Assembly (NCBI GenBank): GCA_023386045.1
Contig: JAEWKK010000004.1
Span: 1 to 64,000 of the forward strand
Origin: Bacteroidota bacterium
GTDB taxonomy: Bacteria > Bacteroidota > Bacteroidia > Chitinophagales > Chitinophagaceae
Direction: 5' to 3'
Length of the DNA: 64,000 nt
Position numbers and translations under genes: made by a program. Shown here in pieces: positions 1 through 9,198 of the stretch (positions are counted from its first letter, which is position 1; each line of letters opens with the position of its first letter). The notes below the pieces were generated by a model. It saw nothing but the letters and a program-made list of their open reading frames with translations, was not told where the DNA came from and made no database searches.

Positions 1-24
1 AGTTCGACTTTTATGATTTAGTAG
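1..24. repeat. First copy of 24-bp direct repeat at island left end
   Basis: These 24 bases recur exactly at 126-149, 125 bp downstream. In the second copy they encode, in frame with the recombinase continuation, the terminal residues SSTFMI and a TAG stop. The first copy therefore looks like the end of another recombinase C-terminal tail lying immediately upstream of the att core at 21-38, as left by a related earlier integration or a 125-bp duplication. Sequence outside the window is needed to see the rest. Confidence 0.7.
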
Positions 25-38
25 CCTCGACAGGAATC
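21..38. other. Left attachment site (attL core) of the island
   Basis: The 18 bases gtagcctcgacaggaatc are identical to 37310-37327, which is the 3' (T-arm and acceptor) end of the tRNA-Arg gene. The direct repeat delimits a 37.3-kb insertion whose right end carries the serine recombinase gene. Immediately inside lies a 10-bp inverted repeat (37-46 and 58-67). The match and its tRNA identity are seen directly; the role as attL is inferred. Confidence 0.85.
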
Positions 39-146
39 CCTGCCTGCGTGACACAGTCAGGCAGGGAACCTGTTGATGAATTTATTAGAGTTGCAGAACT
101 AAAAAGTAAAAGGTCGAACAATTTAAGTTCGACTTTTATGATTTAG
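39..146 (+). other. Detached C-terminal tail of the serine recombinase frame
   Basis: Reading on from the att core in the frame used by the recombinase at the right end gives 35 further sense codons (beginning PACVTQSGREP, ending SSTFMI) and a TAG at 144-146. In the excised circle the recombinase would therefore end with this tail, and integration replaces it with the tRNA antisense. The segment contains gtcgaac/gttcgac elements at 113-119 and 127-133, with a further inverted copy at 166-172, forming hairpin arms at 125-135 and 164-174 that could terminate transcription. The frame continuity is directly visible; the biological reading is inference. Confidence 0.6.
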
Positions 147-393
147 TAGAAGCAGAGCGCAGGAAGTCGAACTTTATTAAAGGGCTTAAGCTGATCGAAA
201 GCTTTCTTCAGGCTAGTCAGCTTTAGGCCGATTTCTCTTATAGCTGATACCAACATCGTGCTCTTGTTCATCTAAGATGCCCTTTCCCATCAATATCAAA
301 ATTGCTTGGTGATAAATTCGCCTTTTAAAAAATCGTTAGTATAAAAGTTTTTAACTTAATCCTTCAGCTAACTAAACACATCTTAATAGGATT
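147..393. other. Non-coding island left end
   Basis: About 250 bases between the recombinase tail and the first gene. Apart from the inverted copy of the gtcgaac element at 166-172 I see no gene or clear RNA. It probably carries the promoter of the gene starting at 394. Confidence 0.5.
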
Positions 394-1143
394 ATGGAAA
401 AAGAAATCCTTTCAGAAATAAAACTATTGAAAGCAGCCATTTCCAAGTTGATCGGTACTGCAGATTTGCCTGCTAAAGAACAATTTTCTACAGAAGCCTT
501 AGATAAGGCTGCTAAGCAGTTTCAAAAGCTAAGCATTGAAAGAGGCGAATGGGTAGAAGAATATAATATCGACAGATACATAAAAAATGCCCGGTACCGT
601 GCAGGTGCTTTTATCCGGCAGGAATTTGGGTTTTCTAACTACTTCAAACGTGGCCAGACCTATTACTATAACAAAAAAGACCTAATGGCACTTGCTAAGG
701 AGCTTAAAGCCAGAAACGTGGATTTGGGGAGGTACATGGAGTATATTGAGGATCAGGCAAAATTTAAAAAGTACCTAGAAAATGCCGGAGAAAACAACAA
801 AGGCAAAAGAAAAAAGAAAACCTTTCAACTCCCCTATGATCTAAAGGACATTTCCACATCCCCTGCCAAAGCCCCTTCTCCCGACCTCATACGGGAAGAC
901 CTAAAAAGGCTAAAAGAGGAATTCTTTCAGTACAATCTGTCTGATTACATAGATGTTTATAAGGGCAATCATGCCATGATGAAGTTTATCTACCACTATG
1001 AAAAATACCTGGAGCCGGAGCTAAAGAAAAGGTGCAAGCGGTGGTGCGAGAACTTCAATTATGCCAACCATGCACTTGAACTAGTGACAAAGAAAAAGGA
1101 TGTCTTTGTTCCGGTAAAAGAGGACGATATGATCCAGTTATGA
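394..1143 (+). CDS. Hypothetical mobile-element protein, 249 aa
   Basis: A soluble, lysine-rich protein I do not recognise. It has no signal peptide, membrane segment or obvious catalytic motif. The first ~40 residues look helical (MEKEILSEIKLLKAAI), residues ~55-110 form a mixed region with many aromatic and basic residues (KNARYRAGAFIRQEFGF), and there is a very basic linker at ~135-146 (GKRKKK). The basic character suggests nucleic-acid binding, but that is only a guess. It is the first gene inside attL and overlaps by six bases the convergent small DNA-binding gene. The start is the only good ATG at the beginning of the frame. Confidence 0.75.
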   Translation: MEKEILSEIKLLKAAISKLIGTADLPAKEQFSTEALDKAAKQFQKLSIERGEWVEEYNIDRYIKNARYRAGAFIRQEFGFSNYFKRGQTYYYNKKDLMALAKELKARNVDLGRYMEYIEDQAKFKKYLENAGENNKGKRKKKTFQLPYDLKDISTSPAKAPSPDLIREDLKRLKEEFFQYNLSDYIDVYKGNHAMMKFIYHYEKYLEPELKKRCKRWCENFNYANHALELVTKKKDVFVPVKEDDMIQL

Positions 1144-1407
1144 GCTTCTCCTCTTCTTTTCTATTTTTAGCACTTCAGATTCCAGGTACATGGCCTTTTT
1201 CCTGCCTTTTACTAGCTGAGGCTTTACAATGCCATCATTGATGGCTTTCATGAAAATAGCATTACTGATACCTGCCATTTTTAAAGCGCCTTCTTTGGTG
1301 AGGAGTTGGTCCTGTTGCATGGCAAGCTTTATTTCTTCTTTGATAATAGCCCGAAGTCTTTCGAAAAATTCGTCAGTGGCAATTTGATGAAGCAGTATAG
1401 ATTCCAT
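1138..1407 (-). CDS. Small helix-turn-helix (excisionase-like) protein, 89 aa
   Basis: After an N-terminal helical region, residues ~35-80 read LTKEGALKMAGISNAIFMKAINDGIVKPQLV followed by a basic wing (KGRKKAMY). This is the pattern of MerR/excisionase-type DNA-binding folds common in Bacteroidota mobile elements. It may act as a recombination directionality factor or a regulator for the island, although it sits at the opposite end from the recombinase in the integrated form. In the excised circle the two ends are adjacent, which fits an excisionase role. It is convergent with and slightly overlaps the 249-aa gene. Fold assignment is moderately secure; function is inferred. Confidence 0.6.
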   Translation of the reverse strand: MESILLHQIATDEFFERLRAIIKEEIKLAMQQDQLLTKEGALKMAGISNAIFMKAINDGIVKPQLVKGRKKAMYLESEVLKIEKKRRSS

Positions 1408-1880
1408 ATAAATGATTTAAATAATCAAATTTAAAATTGGCAGCTCTACCAGTATCAGTACATTATAATTTCACTACAAGGCATTGTTTACTTTTTGTTC
1501 AGTATATTTTATTGTTCATATAACTTGTACAACATAAATAAAAAAGAGAGAATAATATTAGATAACGTTTTTATTAATTGCCTACGCTAAAGGGAATTAT
1601 ATTCCAGATACGGATGATAAAAGACCAACGACTTTGGACAAGAGAAGAATTGCTGCACCAGCATTCCAGCTTGGAATTTTTCCCTTATTGCGGGTTACGC
1701 TTTAATATGAGCAAGAATTAAAAGCTTTAGTTCAAGAACTTTACAACTCAATATTTAAAGACATTGTAGATAATATTTGCATACAATTGGCAGAGCAAGA
1801 CTCTTTAGAATTAAAGGGGTTATATAATTAAAATAATTAAATAAGGCATTGGAATGCTTTCTGATGTACAAAACATATAA
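1408..1880. other. Gene-poor spacer with decayed coding fragments
   Basis: 473 bases without an intact gene. It is AT-rich at its left side, where promoters for both neighbours may lie. It contains a short frame at 1614-1721 and an ATG-less frame at about 1706-1831 (EQELKALVQELYNSIF, ending GLYN), both of which look like leftovers of older genes. Confidence 0.5.
1614..1721 (+). pseudogene. Possible remnant of an HNH-family gene start
   Basis: A 35-codon frame beginning ATG reads MIKDQRLWTREELL before losing any family resemblance and stopping. The RLWTREELL motif resembles the opening of certain HNH restriction endonucleases, where it is followed by conserved residues absent here. I read it as a truncated remnant, but chance similarity is quite possible at this length. 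Confidence 0.25.
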
Positions 1881-4800
1881 ATGACAGGTCTTAACTGGAA
1901 CATATTCAAGACAAAATTTCACCAGCGCGAAAGAGCTGCATTCGAATCACTAGCCTACATGCTCTTTTGTTATGAATATGGGATAAGGATAGGCATTTTC
2001 CGATTCAAGAATCAAACGGGCATCGAAACCGAACCCATCGAATGCAAAGGAGAGACGGTAGGTTTCCAAGCAAAGTATTTTGATTCGAAGCTTTCGGAGA
2101 ACAAAGATGATATCATTGACTCCCTTCAGAAAGCCAAAGCAAAAAATCCTGCGCTAGATAAAATTTTGGTCTACACCAACCAGGAACATTCTGAAAGCAG
2201 GGATAAAACAAAAAAGAAGCCTGCATACCTAGTAGCTATTGAAGATGCTGCGAAGAAACTGAAGATCAAGATTGAATGGCGTGTAAACAGTCATATCGAG
2301 AAACAGCTTTCGGTTCCTGAGAACGCTTATTTGTATGCTTGGTTCTTTGAAACTGGTAAGGGCATCGTTGATTTTTTGGCACGTCTTGGTGCACATACTG
2401 AAACTATCCTGTTCCCCATTCATACTGACATTCAGTTTAGTGGCAAACAAATAAAAGTGGATAGGTCTTCGTTGGCACCTTCCCTGATGACCAGTCAGGC
2501 ACAGGTGATTATTCTATCCGGCGATGGTGGGAGTGGTAAAACCGCTCTTATCAAGGAATGCTGGTCAAAAACACGTCCCTTCTATGTTCTTAAGGCCGCG
2601 GAGTTCAATCGGCCTAGTGTGGCTGCGCTACTGGGTGACTTCGGAGAATTTGGATTGAGCGATTTTATTGCTGCCCACGTGGAAGAGTCCGAAAGAACTT
2701 TTGTCATTGATTCAGCGGAGAAACTTGCGGACCTAGAAAACCAGGATATATTCATTGAATTTCTTTCAGCTTTGATTGCCAGCGAATGGAAGGTCATCTT
2801 CACTACCCGAAACAGCTACTTGGATGATCTGCGCTTCCAGATGCTGGAAGTCTACCGTTTACCCTTTCAAACCCTTTCACTAGAAAACTTAACGGATGAA
2901 CAGCTGGAACAGCTATCGGTTGCATATCAATTTAAGCTGCCTAAAGATCCGAAGTTGCATATCTTGATCAAGAATCTTTTTTACCTGCAGGAGTACCTTG
3001 GTCAATATGATGCCCTTAACGACAAGATGGATTATGCTAAATTCCGTGACCTGCTTTGGCAAAAGCGGATCCTGCATTCAAAAGTAAAAAAGAACAACAT
3101 CCATCTTGACCGCGAAAAGTGTTTCCTGGAAATGGCAAGAATTAGGAGCGACAGCGGTAACTTTTTCCTGGCTGATCTCCCGTGCTCTGGTGAAGTTCTT
3201 TCGTTGCTGGCGCAGGATGAGATCATCAAATATGACGATTCGCAAAACGGATACTTCATTGCCCACGATATTTACGAGGAGTGGGCGCTGGAAAAACTAA
3301 TCGAAAAAGAGTTTGCCCGGTCCAGTAATTGCACAGATTTTTTCGAAAGGCTCGGATCCGCTCTACCCATGCGAAGGGCATTCCGCTCCTGGTTATCTGA
3401 TAAGCTGTTGCAGGAGGATCCGGCCATCCGGATGTTTATTGAGAATTCCTTCACCGATAGTGCCATCCCAGGTTTTTGGAAGGATGAGTTACTGGTTAGT
3501 ATTCTCCTTTCTGATTATTGCGCCTGGTTTTTTGATTCATTTGAGACAACGCTGTTAGATAGTGAAAAGTATTACCTGAAACTGGTCATTTTTCTGTTGC
3601 GAACCGCCTGCAAGGAAGTAGACTCTGTGTTGCAAAAGATAATGCAAGCCAAGTCTTCCAATGTGAACCCTGCTATCCTGTTCACCAAACCGAAAGGAAA
3701 AGGTTGGGATACGACCATCGCCTTTTTATATAAGCATATATCCTATGTCACGAAGGAAGATTTAGGCATTATTCTTCCCATGCTGAAAGACTGGATCAAT
3801 CAAAATCCTATAGGGCCAACAGCAAGACTGGCCGGTTTATTTGCCTTGCATTTTTATAAAGATGCAGAGGTAAATAAATCAGCGCACTACCGATCTGAAA
3901 CTGAAAAGCAATTGCTCAATGTTGTTCTTGGAGCCGCCAGGGAATTAAAGGAAGAACTTAGAGAAATCGCTGAGGGCCTACTTGCTGGTAAATACAATCG
4001 GAGAGATGCGTTTGAAAGTCTTCGCGATAAGGTGTTAGGTGATAATCATGATAGCCTACCTTTTATTGTTGCTTTGCCTGAATTGACCATCAGGTTGGCC
4101 GATCAAACCTGGCACGAACCAAAGGGGGAGCGGCATCCCTTCAGCGGTGGCATTGGAGTAGAGAAGTATTATCAAATCCGTGATCATGTTCATCATGATT
4201 ATCATCCAGCCAGCGCGCTGCAGACACCAATTTATTACCTGCTCTTGATAGCTTTTCCACAAACCATTCAGTTTATCTTGGATTTCACCAACCGGGCGAC
4301 AGCCGCTTATGCCATGTCAGAATACGGAGATACTGTAGAGGAAGTGGAAATAGAAGTTGATGGCGTCAAATCAAAGCAGTTTATCAGCCTTAGTTTATGG
4401 TGTATGTACCGAGGATCGGGTTCGCCGGTTACTCCTTACCTTCTACAATCCATTCACATGGCCCTAGAGAAGAAACTCATGGAAATGGCGAAAAACACAG
4501 ATGGGAAGAACTTGGTCAAATGGATGAAACATCTATTACAACAAAGCCGGTCTGCTTCTATTACGGCTGTCGTGACCAGCGTTGTTCTTGCTTATCCTAA
4601 CAAATTGTTTGAAGTGGCGCTCGTCTTATTCCGTCAATATGCTTTTTTCCGTTATGATAACCACCGTTTAGCCAGGGAAAGTGAGGCAGAAAGTATTTAT
4701 TCCATCTGGAGGGGAATGAGTCCTCAACACAAGGAGCTTGAAGATGAAAGGATGGCTACCTGCAAAGAACCTCACCGGAAAAAGACGCTGGAGAATCTCG

Positions 4801-6596
4801 CCCTTGAATTACAGTTCTTCAGAACCGGTGAAGTAACAGAGGAGGAGGCCAATCAACGACATGATGCGATTCTAGCTATTGTCGATAGTATGTATGCTTC
4901 ACTGGATGGAGAAGATCCTGAACTTGAGAAAAACAAAATTCTACGGTTATTCCTGGCACGCATTGACAGTAGAAAGATGAGCCCAAAAGTAGAAGTCAAG
5001 GACGGCAATTCGATCATTTATTTCAATCCAGAGCTGGCTCCTGATCTTCAACAATTCAGCGAAGAAGGAACTAGGCAGTTCAATGATAAGTTCAAGTATA
5101 CGCCGCTGAAGATGTGGGGAATAGGCAGGTTTGACATGCGACGTGAGTCTAGTTCTTATCCGCAATACGAAGGAAACCCTCAAGAGGTATTAAAGGATAC
5201 CAAGCAATTAATCGAAGAATTGAATAAAGGAAATAGAGAACTTTCCTTTTCCGACCAGTGCATCCCGGCATTTACTTGCGCCGCTCTTCTCAAACTTTAT
5301 AGTCATGATTTGTCCAAAGCTGATCTTAAATATTGCCGTGATATTATCCTTCAATTTGCTGTTAGGCCCTTACAGGAAGGCTATGATTACCAGATCAGCG
5401 ATGGAGTGGAAGTTGCTATCAGTACATTGCCTTATCTGTATGTGTTATTTCCAAAAGAAAGAAAGGATTATAATTTCATCTTATTATTTGTTCTCTTTGA
5501 CATTTATCCAATCGGTGAATATAAGAGGGTATGTGATTATGCTGTTGAGGCACTTCGCTTCAAGTTATTTTCGCTTGAACCAAAGCAGGCGAACGAGATT
5601 TTATTAGGCTACTTGGTATTTAAACCTCTATTGGATAAAGCTACGAATCCCCGAAAAATGTATCAGCAGCAGGTTTCCCGAATCCAAGCTGTCCAAAAAT
5701 TTGCAAAAACAAAAGCGAATGCATTGGAGACAATCAGGGGAACTAGAGCCTATTACAATAAGATCAATTTCGGCAAACTATCCATTGACGTTGTGGATAC
5801 CTTTTTTCAAGCTATGCCGGATGAAACGGAAGATCCAATCCACCTAGACTTTGTGAAGAAGACTCTGGAGAAATTCAGCCAGTATTTGCTGATCGACCGT
5901 CGATATGACGGTGATGAAAAGGTGGATCACCGGCTTCGGAGCCGGTTCTTGCGGAAGTATGCACGATTCCTGCTCCACCGTCAGCCGGACACCATAGAAG
6001 AATGGCTCATACCTTTTGTCAACCCTTTCATTACCACAGAGAACATGGCCAGCTTTATTTCTGATGTATTGTCAGAACAGGACCGATTGCAGCAGTACGA
6101 TCAGTTCTGGAAGATTTGGCACACTTTATATCCTTTTGTAAAGAAAGCTGTACAAGGCGACCCTAGCCGTCACTTGGATTCTATCATCCACAATTACCTA
6201 CTGGCTTGGCCCTGGTGGAACGATACTGCCAAAGAATGGCATACGTTAAAGCCTAAAGATGCTGCATTCTTTAAGAGTGTATGTTCTGAAATGGGTGGTC
6301 ACCCTGCCGTACTGTATTCCATTTCCAAGCTACTGAATGAAGTGGGTACCCCCTTCCTGAACGAGGGCATCTATTGGATTGCCGATATGATCTCCAACCA
6401 CAAAAATCTGGCTAATGAAGAAGTGCATCCAAATTGCATCTATTACCTAAATCTTATAGCCCGACGTTTTGTTTACCTCAATCGCACCAAGATAAAAGTC
6501 AACTGTATGCTCCGCAACAAGGTGCTCATTTTACTTGATTATCTATTTGCTAAAGGGTCCGTAAGCGGGTACCTGCTACGGGAAGAAGTGTTTTAA
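1881..6596 (+). CDS. Giant STAND NTPase with N-terminal nuclease domain, Avs4-like (1571 aa)
   Basis: Probable antiviral STAND protein. Residues ~15-110 form a PD-(D/E)XK/Mrr-like nuclease domain: GIETEP (47-52) and GFQAKYF (61-67) give the E...QxK pattern. A P-loop NTPase follows, with Walker A SGDGGSGKT (213-221), Walker B FVIDSAEK (274-281) and a sensor-like IFTTRN (306-311). The remaining ~1200 residues are helix-rich with no recognisable catalytic motif, as expected for the repeat-type sensor of Avs proteins, which recognise a phage protein and then cut DNA. Architecture and length resemble Avs4 (AVAST type IV), but the exact Avs class needs a profile search. It stands alone with no partner gene. 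Confidence 0.75.
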   Translation: MTGLNWNIFKTKFHQRERAAFESLAYMLFCYEYGIRIGIFRFKNQTGIETEPIECKGETVGFQAKYFDSKLSENKDDIIDSLQKAKAKNPALDKILVYTNQEHSESRDKTKKKPAYLVAIEDAAKKLKIKIEWRVNSHIEKQLSVPENAYLYAWFFETGKGIVDFLARLGAHTETILFPIHTDIQFSGKQIKVDRSSLAPSLMTSQAQVIILSGDGGSGKTALIKECWSKTRPFYVLKAAEFNRPSVAALLGDFGEFGLSDFIAAHVEESERTFVIDSAEKLADLENQDIFIEFLSALIASEWKVIFTTRNSYLDDLRFQMLEVYRLPFQTLSLENLTDEQLEQLSVAYQFKLPKDPKLHILIKNLFYLQEYLGQYDALNDKMDYAKFRDLLWQKRILHSKVKKNNIHLDREKCFLEMARIRSDSGNFFLADLPCSGEVLSLLAQDEIIKYDDSQNGYFIAHDIYEEWALEKLIEKEFARSSNCTDFFERLGSALPMRRAFRSWLSDKLLQEDPAIRMFIENSFTDSAIPGFWKDELLVSILLSDYCAWFFDSFETTLLDSEKYYLKLVIFLLRTACKEVDSVLQKIMQAKSSNVNPAILFTKPKGKGWDTTIAFLYKHISYVTKEDLGIILPMLKDWINQNPIGPTARLAGLFALHFYKDAEVNKSAHYRSETEKQLLNVVLGAARELKEELREIAEGLLAGKYNRRDAFESLRDKVLGDNHDSLPFIVALPELTIRLADQTWHEPKGERHPFSGGIGVEKYYQIRDHVHHDYHPASALQTPIYYLLLIAFPQTIQFILDFTNRATAAYAMSEYGDTVEEVEIEVDGVKSKQFISLSLWCMYRGSGSPVTPYLLQSIHMALEKKLMEMAKNTDGKNLVKWMKHLLQQSRSASITAVVTSVVLAYPNKLFEVALVLFRQYAFFRYDNHRLARESEAESIYSIWRGMSPQHKELEDERMATCKEPHRKKTLENLALELQFFRTGEVTEEEANQRHDAILAIVDSMYASLDGEDPELEKNKILRLFLARIDSRKMSPKVEVKDGNSIIYFNPELAPDLQQFSEEGTRQFNDKFKYTPLKMWGIGRFDMRRESSSYPQYEGNPQEVLKDTKQLIEELNKGNRELSFSDQCIPAFTCAALLKLYSHDLSKADLKYCRDIILQFAVRPLQEGYDYQISDGVEVAISTLPYLYVLFPKERKDYNFILLFVLFDIYPIGEYKRVCDYAVEALRFKLFSLEPKQANEILLGYLVFKPLLDKATNPRKMYQQQVSRIQAVQKFAKTKANALETIRGTRAYYNKINFGKLSIDVVDTFFQAMPDETEDPIHLDFVKKTLEKFSQYLLIDRRYDGDEKVDHRLRSRFLRKYARFLLHRQPDTIEEWLIPFVNPFITTENMASFISDVLSEQDRLQQYDQFWKIWHTLYPFVKKAVQGDPSRHLDSIIHNYLLAWPWWNDTAKEWHTLKPKDAAFFKSVCSEMGGHPAVLYSISKLLNEVGTPFLNEGIYWIADMISNHKNLANEEVHPNCIYYLNLIARRFVYLNRTKIKVNCMLRNKVLILLDYLFAKGSVSGYLLREEVF

Positions 6597-6783
6597 ACGA
6601 AGGCTTAATAAGTCATAAAATTCATATCGGATATTTAAAGTGATGATCTGTCTTTCAAAAAATAGATTTAAACAAAATTGCCTTTTTGTCTGATTATAAA
6701 TAGCTTCTTTGCTTAAAACAGTATCCTTAAAGGTTTATTTCGTACTATTTATACCACCAATTTTACCCTTTTTCAGCTCATAC
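6597..6783. other. Spacer between the Avs-like and Fic genes
   Basis: About 190 AT-rich bases with no gene. They lead into the operator/promoter of the fic gene; no clear terminator hairpin for the upstream gene is visible. Confidence 0.5.
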
Positions 6784-6844
6784 CGTCTCAATTCGTCTCA
6801 TTATTTGTATTTAAAATCGTATATTTGCGTCTCAAATCGTCTCA
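6784..6844 (+). promoter_or_regulatory. fic promoter framed by four copies of the heptamer CGTCTCA
   Basis: CGTCTCA occurs at 6784-6790, 6794-6800, 6828-6834 and 6838-6844. The two copies in each pair are exactly 10 bp apart, and the pairs are exactly 44 bp apart. Between them lies TATATTTG (6820-6827), a perfect Bacteroidota -7 element (TAnnTTTG); the last copy ends one base before the ATG at 6846. The geometry is that of an operator bound by dimers, and the helix-turn-helix part of the Fic protein is the obvious candidate for autoregulation (inference). Confidence 0.75.
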
Positions 6845-6845
6845 C

Positions 6846-8315
6846 ATGAACGGAATGAGAATACATTCTATCACCTTTTCGCCTAAGAATTGGATGGAAC
6901 TGGCACAGGAGTTAAGCCAACTGGACCGTTTTGATGCCCAATGGCAGGCTATCGAACGGCGTGAACAGAAAACACTAAAGGAATTAAAATCTATCGCTAC
7001 TGTTCGAAGCATCGGTGCCTCCACCCGGATTGAAGGTTCTCATTTGTCGGATCCAGAAGTCGAAGCGCTCATTGAAAACCTGGATATTTCCAAGCTGACC
7101 GATCGTGACCAGCAGGAAGTAGCAGGCTACTATGATGCACTGAATCTAATTGGAGAATCTTATAGGGATATTGCTGTTGCGGAAAGCAGTATCAAGCATC
7201 TGCATAACACCTTAATGAAACACAGTACCAAGGACAGTTACCACAAGGGAAATTATAAGATCAATCCCAACCGCGTAGAACGAACTGAAGCCGATGGCAG
7301 CAAGACCACTATTTTCGAAACGACAGCACCGGGCTGGCCAACCCAGGATGCAATGGCGCAACTCGTGGATTGGTATAATAACGATTCCAGCACTCACCCG
7401 CTAATCCGGGTCGCCATCTTTGTTTACGAATTTCTGAGTATACACCCTTTTCAGGACGGCAATGGACGTCTTAGCAGACTACTAGCCACTTTGTTGCTCA
7501 TGAAGAGTGGCTATGTATGGATTGAGTACGTGAGTTTCGAGCATGAGATAGAGCACCGTAAAAAAGAGTATTATAAAAAACTAATGGATGCTCAGCGCAA
7601 TCGCCCCGGTGAGGATGTCACGGAGTGGGTATACTTCTTTTTAGACTGTTTAAAAAACATACAACAACAATTACTACAGAAAATAAAGGAAAAAGAAAAA
7701 AGGGAAGCTGTTGGCGTACGGGAACAGGAAATTTATACCGTGGTCGAGAATAATCCCGGGATCAGCAGTGGCGAAATAGCACAGAGATTGAAGATTCCGC
7801 CATCTACTGTTAAACGGATTCTGGCAGACCTGGTGGCGACACGTAATCTAATTGTTCATGGTGCAGGGAGAGGTACCAGTTACAGCATTGCAGCCACAGA
7901 TCTCGTAAAGAGTGATATAACAATCCGATTAACAAATCGGGAAAGGGTTAAAGAATTTACGTTGCCGCAGATGGGGTCATTCATTCGAATTAAAAAAATA
8001 GTACTGACACCGCTATTTGACTGGAAACATCCGGATGAATGGAGCAGAAAACTGTCGCAGAATGGACTTTATATTACCATTTATGCTGTAACTGCCCGAG
8101 GTGTTGAGTTTCGTCAGCCCTATTCAATTTTTGCATTCAATGACCCTTCTTATTACCAGCCGGTATTTCTTGTAAATCCGAATATTGTTTTGCCAGACCA
8201 ACTGCGTGCGAATGGCCTCGGTAAAATCAGCTACCCAATTAAATGCAGAATTGAATTATTGGGTAGTGTCGAGAATTTTGAATTTGACGTTATGCTGGTA
8301 ACAGACGAAGGATAG
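6846..8315 (+). CDS. Fic family protein with C-terminal winged helix (489 aa)
   Basis: Fic proteins usually transfer AMP to target proteins. The Fic motif HPFQDGNGR is at residues ~200-208. An inhibitory motif of the (S/T)xxxE(G/N) type, STRIEG, lies upstream at ~59-64, so this is a class II Fic protein with its own N-terminal inhibitory helix. A winged-helix segment follows (EIYTVVENNPGISSGEIAQR...STVKRIL, ~300-350), then ~120 residues I do not recognise. An upstream in-frame TTG at 6825 is rejected as the start because it lies inside the promoter element; the ATG at 6846 is chosen. Convergent with the CD-NTase gene. In a defence island it could be a regulator or an abortive-infection toxin; this is not decided by sequence. 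Confidence 0.85.
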   Translation: MNGMRIHSITFSPKNWMELAQELSQLDRFDAQWQAIERREQKTLKELKSIATVRSIGASTRIEGSHLSDPEVEALIENLDISKLTDRDQQEVAGYYDALNLIGESYRDIAVAESSIKHLHNTLMKHSTKDSYHKGNYKINPNRVERTEADGSKTTIFETTAPGWPTQDAMAQLVDWYNNDSSTHPLIRVAIFVYEFLSIHPFQDGNGRLSRLLATLLLMKSGYVWIEYVSFEHEIEHRKKEYYKKLMDAQRNRPGEDVTEWVYFFLDCLKNIQQQLLQKIKEKEKREAVGVREQEIYTVVENNPGISSGEIAQRLKIPPSTVKRILADLVATRNLIVHGAGRGTSYSIAATDLVKSDITIRLTNRERVKEFTLPQMGSFIRIKKIVLTPLFDWKHPDEWSRKLSQNGLYITIYAVTARGVEFRQPYSIFAFNDPSYYQPVFLVNPNIVLPDQLRANGLGKISYPIKCRIELLGSVENFEFDVMLVTDEG

Positions 8316-8330
8316 TACTTTTTATCAAGC

Positions 8331-8362
8331 AATTGCATCACAATTGTATCATAATTGCATCT
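8331..8362. repeat. Three tandem 11-bp repeats between convergent genes
   Basis: AATTGCATCA (8331), AATTGTATCA (8342) and AATTGCATCT (8353) recur with an exact 11-bp period. They lie in the 69-bp gap between the stops of the fic and CD-NTase genes. Function unknown; possibly a protein-binding site or a chance low-complexity array. Confidence 0.55.
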
Positions 8363-8384
8363 TCTTGTAATTAACGGAGATGTC

Positions 8385-9194
8385 TTAAACTGGTAAAACA
8401 TGTGCCAACCAGGTATTTGCACCAGACAGATTATCAACCTGTAAGCACGCCTTGACCCTCTTTGCATTTTCTTTCAAGGATACAATTTTCTGATTTTGAT
8501 TAAATATGTTACCGTTTCTATAAGAAGATAAATTTTCAATAGCCTTGAAAAAATAATCCTCTAATGTGTTGCACCACCAATAATTCATTCTTGCAATTTC
8601 TTGTTCCAATGTGTACGATGCAATCGGATATCCGGCTTTCGCATTCCATGCCTTAAGGAGCCTTATTACTTTTTTGATGTTCGATCCATTGGCAGAATTC
8701 ACTCGTGTTAACTCTGTATTGAAACCATGCGGGTCAGTTGTCATCCAAGAACTCTCAGTTTGAGGTATATAAATTGTTTTTGTTGTAGACCACAGATATG
8801 TTTCTTCATAGGCAGGGACTAAATCATATTTGATATGATCTAATTCCAATACTACTGTTGGATTTGATTTATATACTTCTGACCTTGAGTATCTCTTATC
8901 AGCAAAATTGATTAAATAGTTTCGATAAGTACCAGGGCTAACCTGCAAACTCGCATGGTTGAAAAATATCATTAAATCAACATCTGAATGCTCATCATAA
9001 TCTCTTGGAAGAATTGTATCTCTTTTATAAGAGCCAAATTCAACTACGCTGAGGAGGTTTGTTCCAAAATGAAGTTTTAATCTGGATTTCAATGTAGCTA
9101 CAGAGGCATCAATCTTCTTCTGCTCATTGGTGCCGTAACTAATATAATATTGATTTGCAAGCTGTCCCAGCTTACCATTTAATGAAGATGCCAT
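8385..9194 (-). CDS. CD-NTase-like nucleotidyltransferase, CBASS-like (269 aa)
   Basis: Predicted to make a cyclic oligonucleotide signal from NTPs in response to phage. The nucleotidyltransferase signature is FGSYKRDT (53-60) followed by DVDL (71-74), and a third acidic residue is seen in KYDLVPAY (Asp124). Thus G54-S55, D71, D73 and D124 form the catalytic set of the SMODS/CD-NTase fold. A helical C-terminal half (LLKAWNAK) follows, as in OAS-type enzymes. It starts 4 bp after the S-4TM gene and is the last gene of a six-gene operon. The neighbouring pore protein supports a CBASS assignment; no Cap2/Cap3 or HORMA/TRIP13 genes are present, so it would be a type I (minimal) system. The clade cannot be set by eye. 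Confidence 0.75.
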   Translation of the reverse strand: MASSLNGKLGQLANQYYISYGTNEQKKIDASVATLKSRLKLHFGTNLLSVVEFGSYKRDTILPRDYDEHSDVDLMIFFNHASLQVSPGTYRNYLINFADKRYSRSEVYKSNPTVVLELDHIKYDLVPAYEETYLWSTTKTIYIPQTESSWMTTDPHGFNTELTRVNSANGSNIKKVIRLLKAWNAKAGYPIASYTLEQEIARMNYWWCNTLEDYFFKAIENLSSYRNGNIFNQNQKIVSLKENAKRVKACLQVDNLSGANTWLAHVLPV

Positions 9195-9198
9195 ATGA

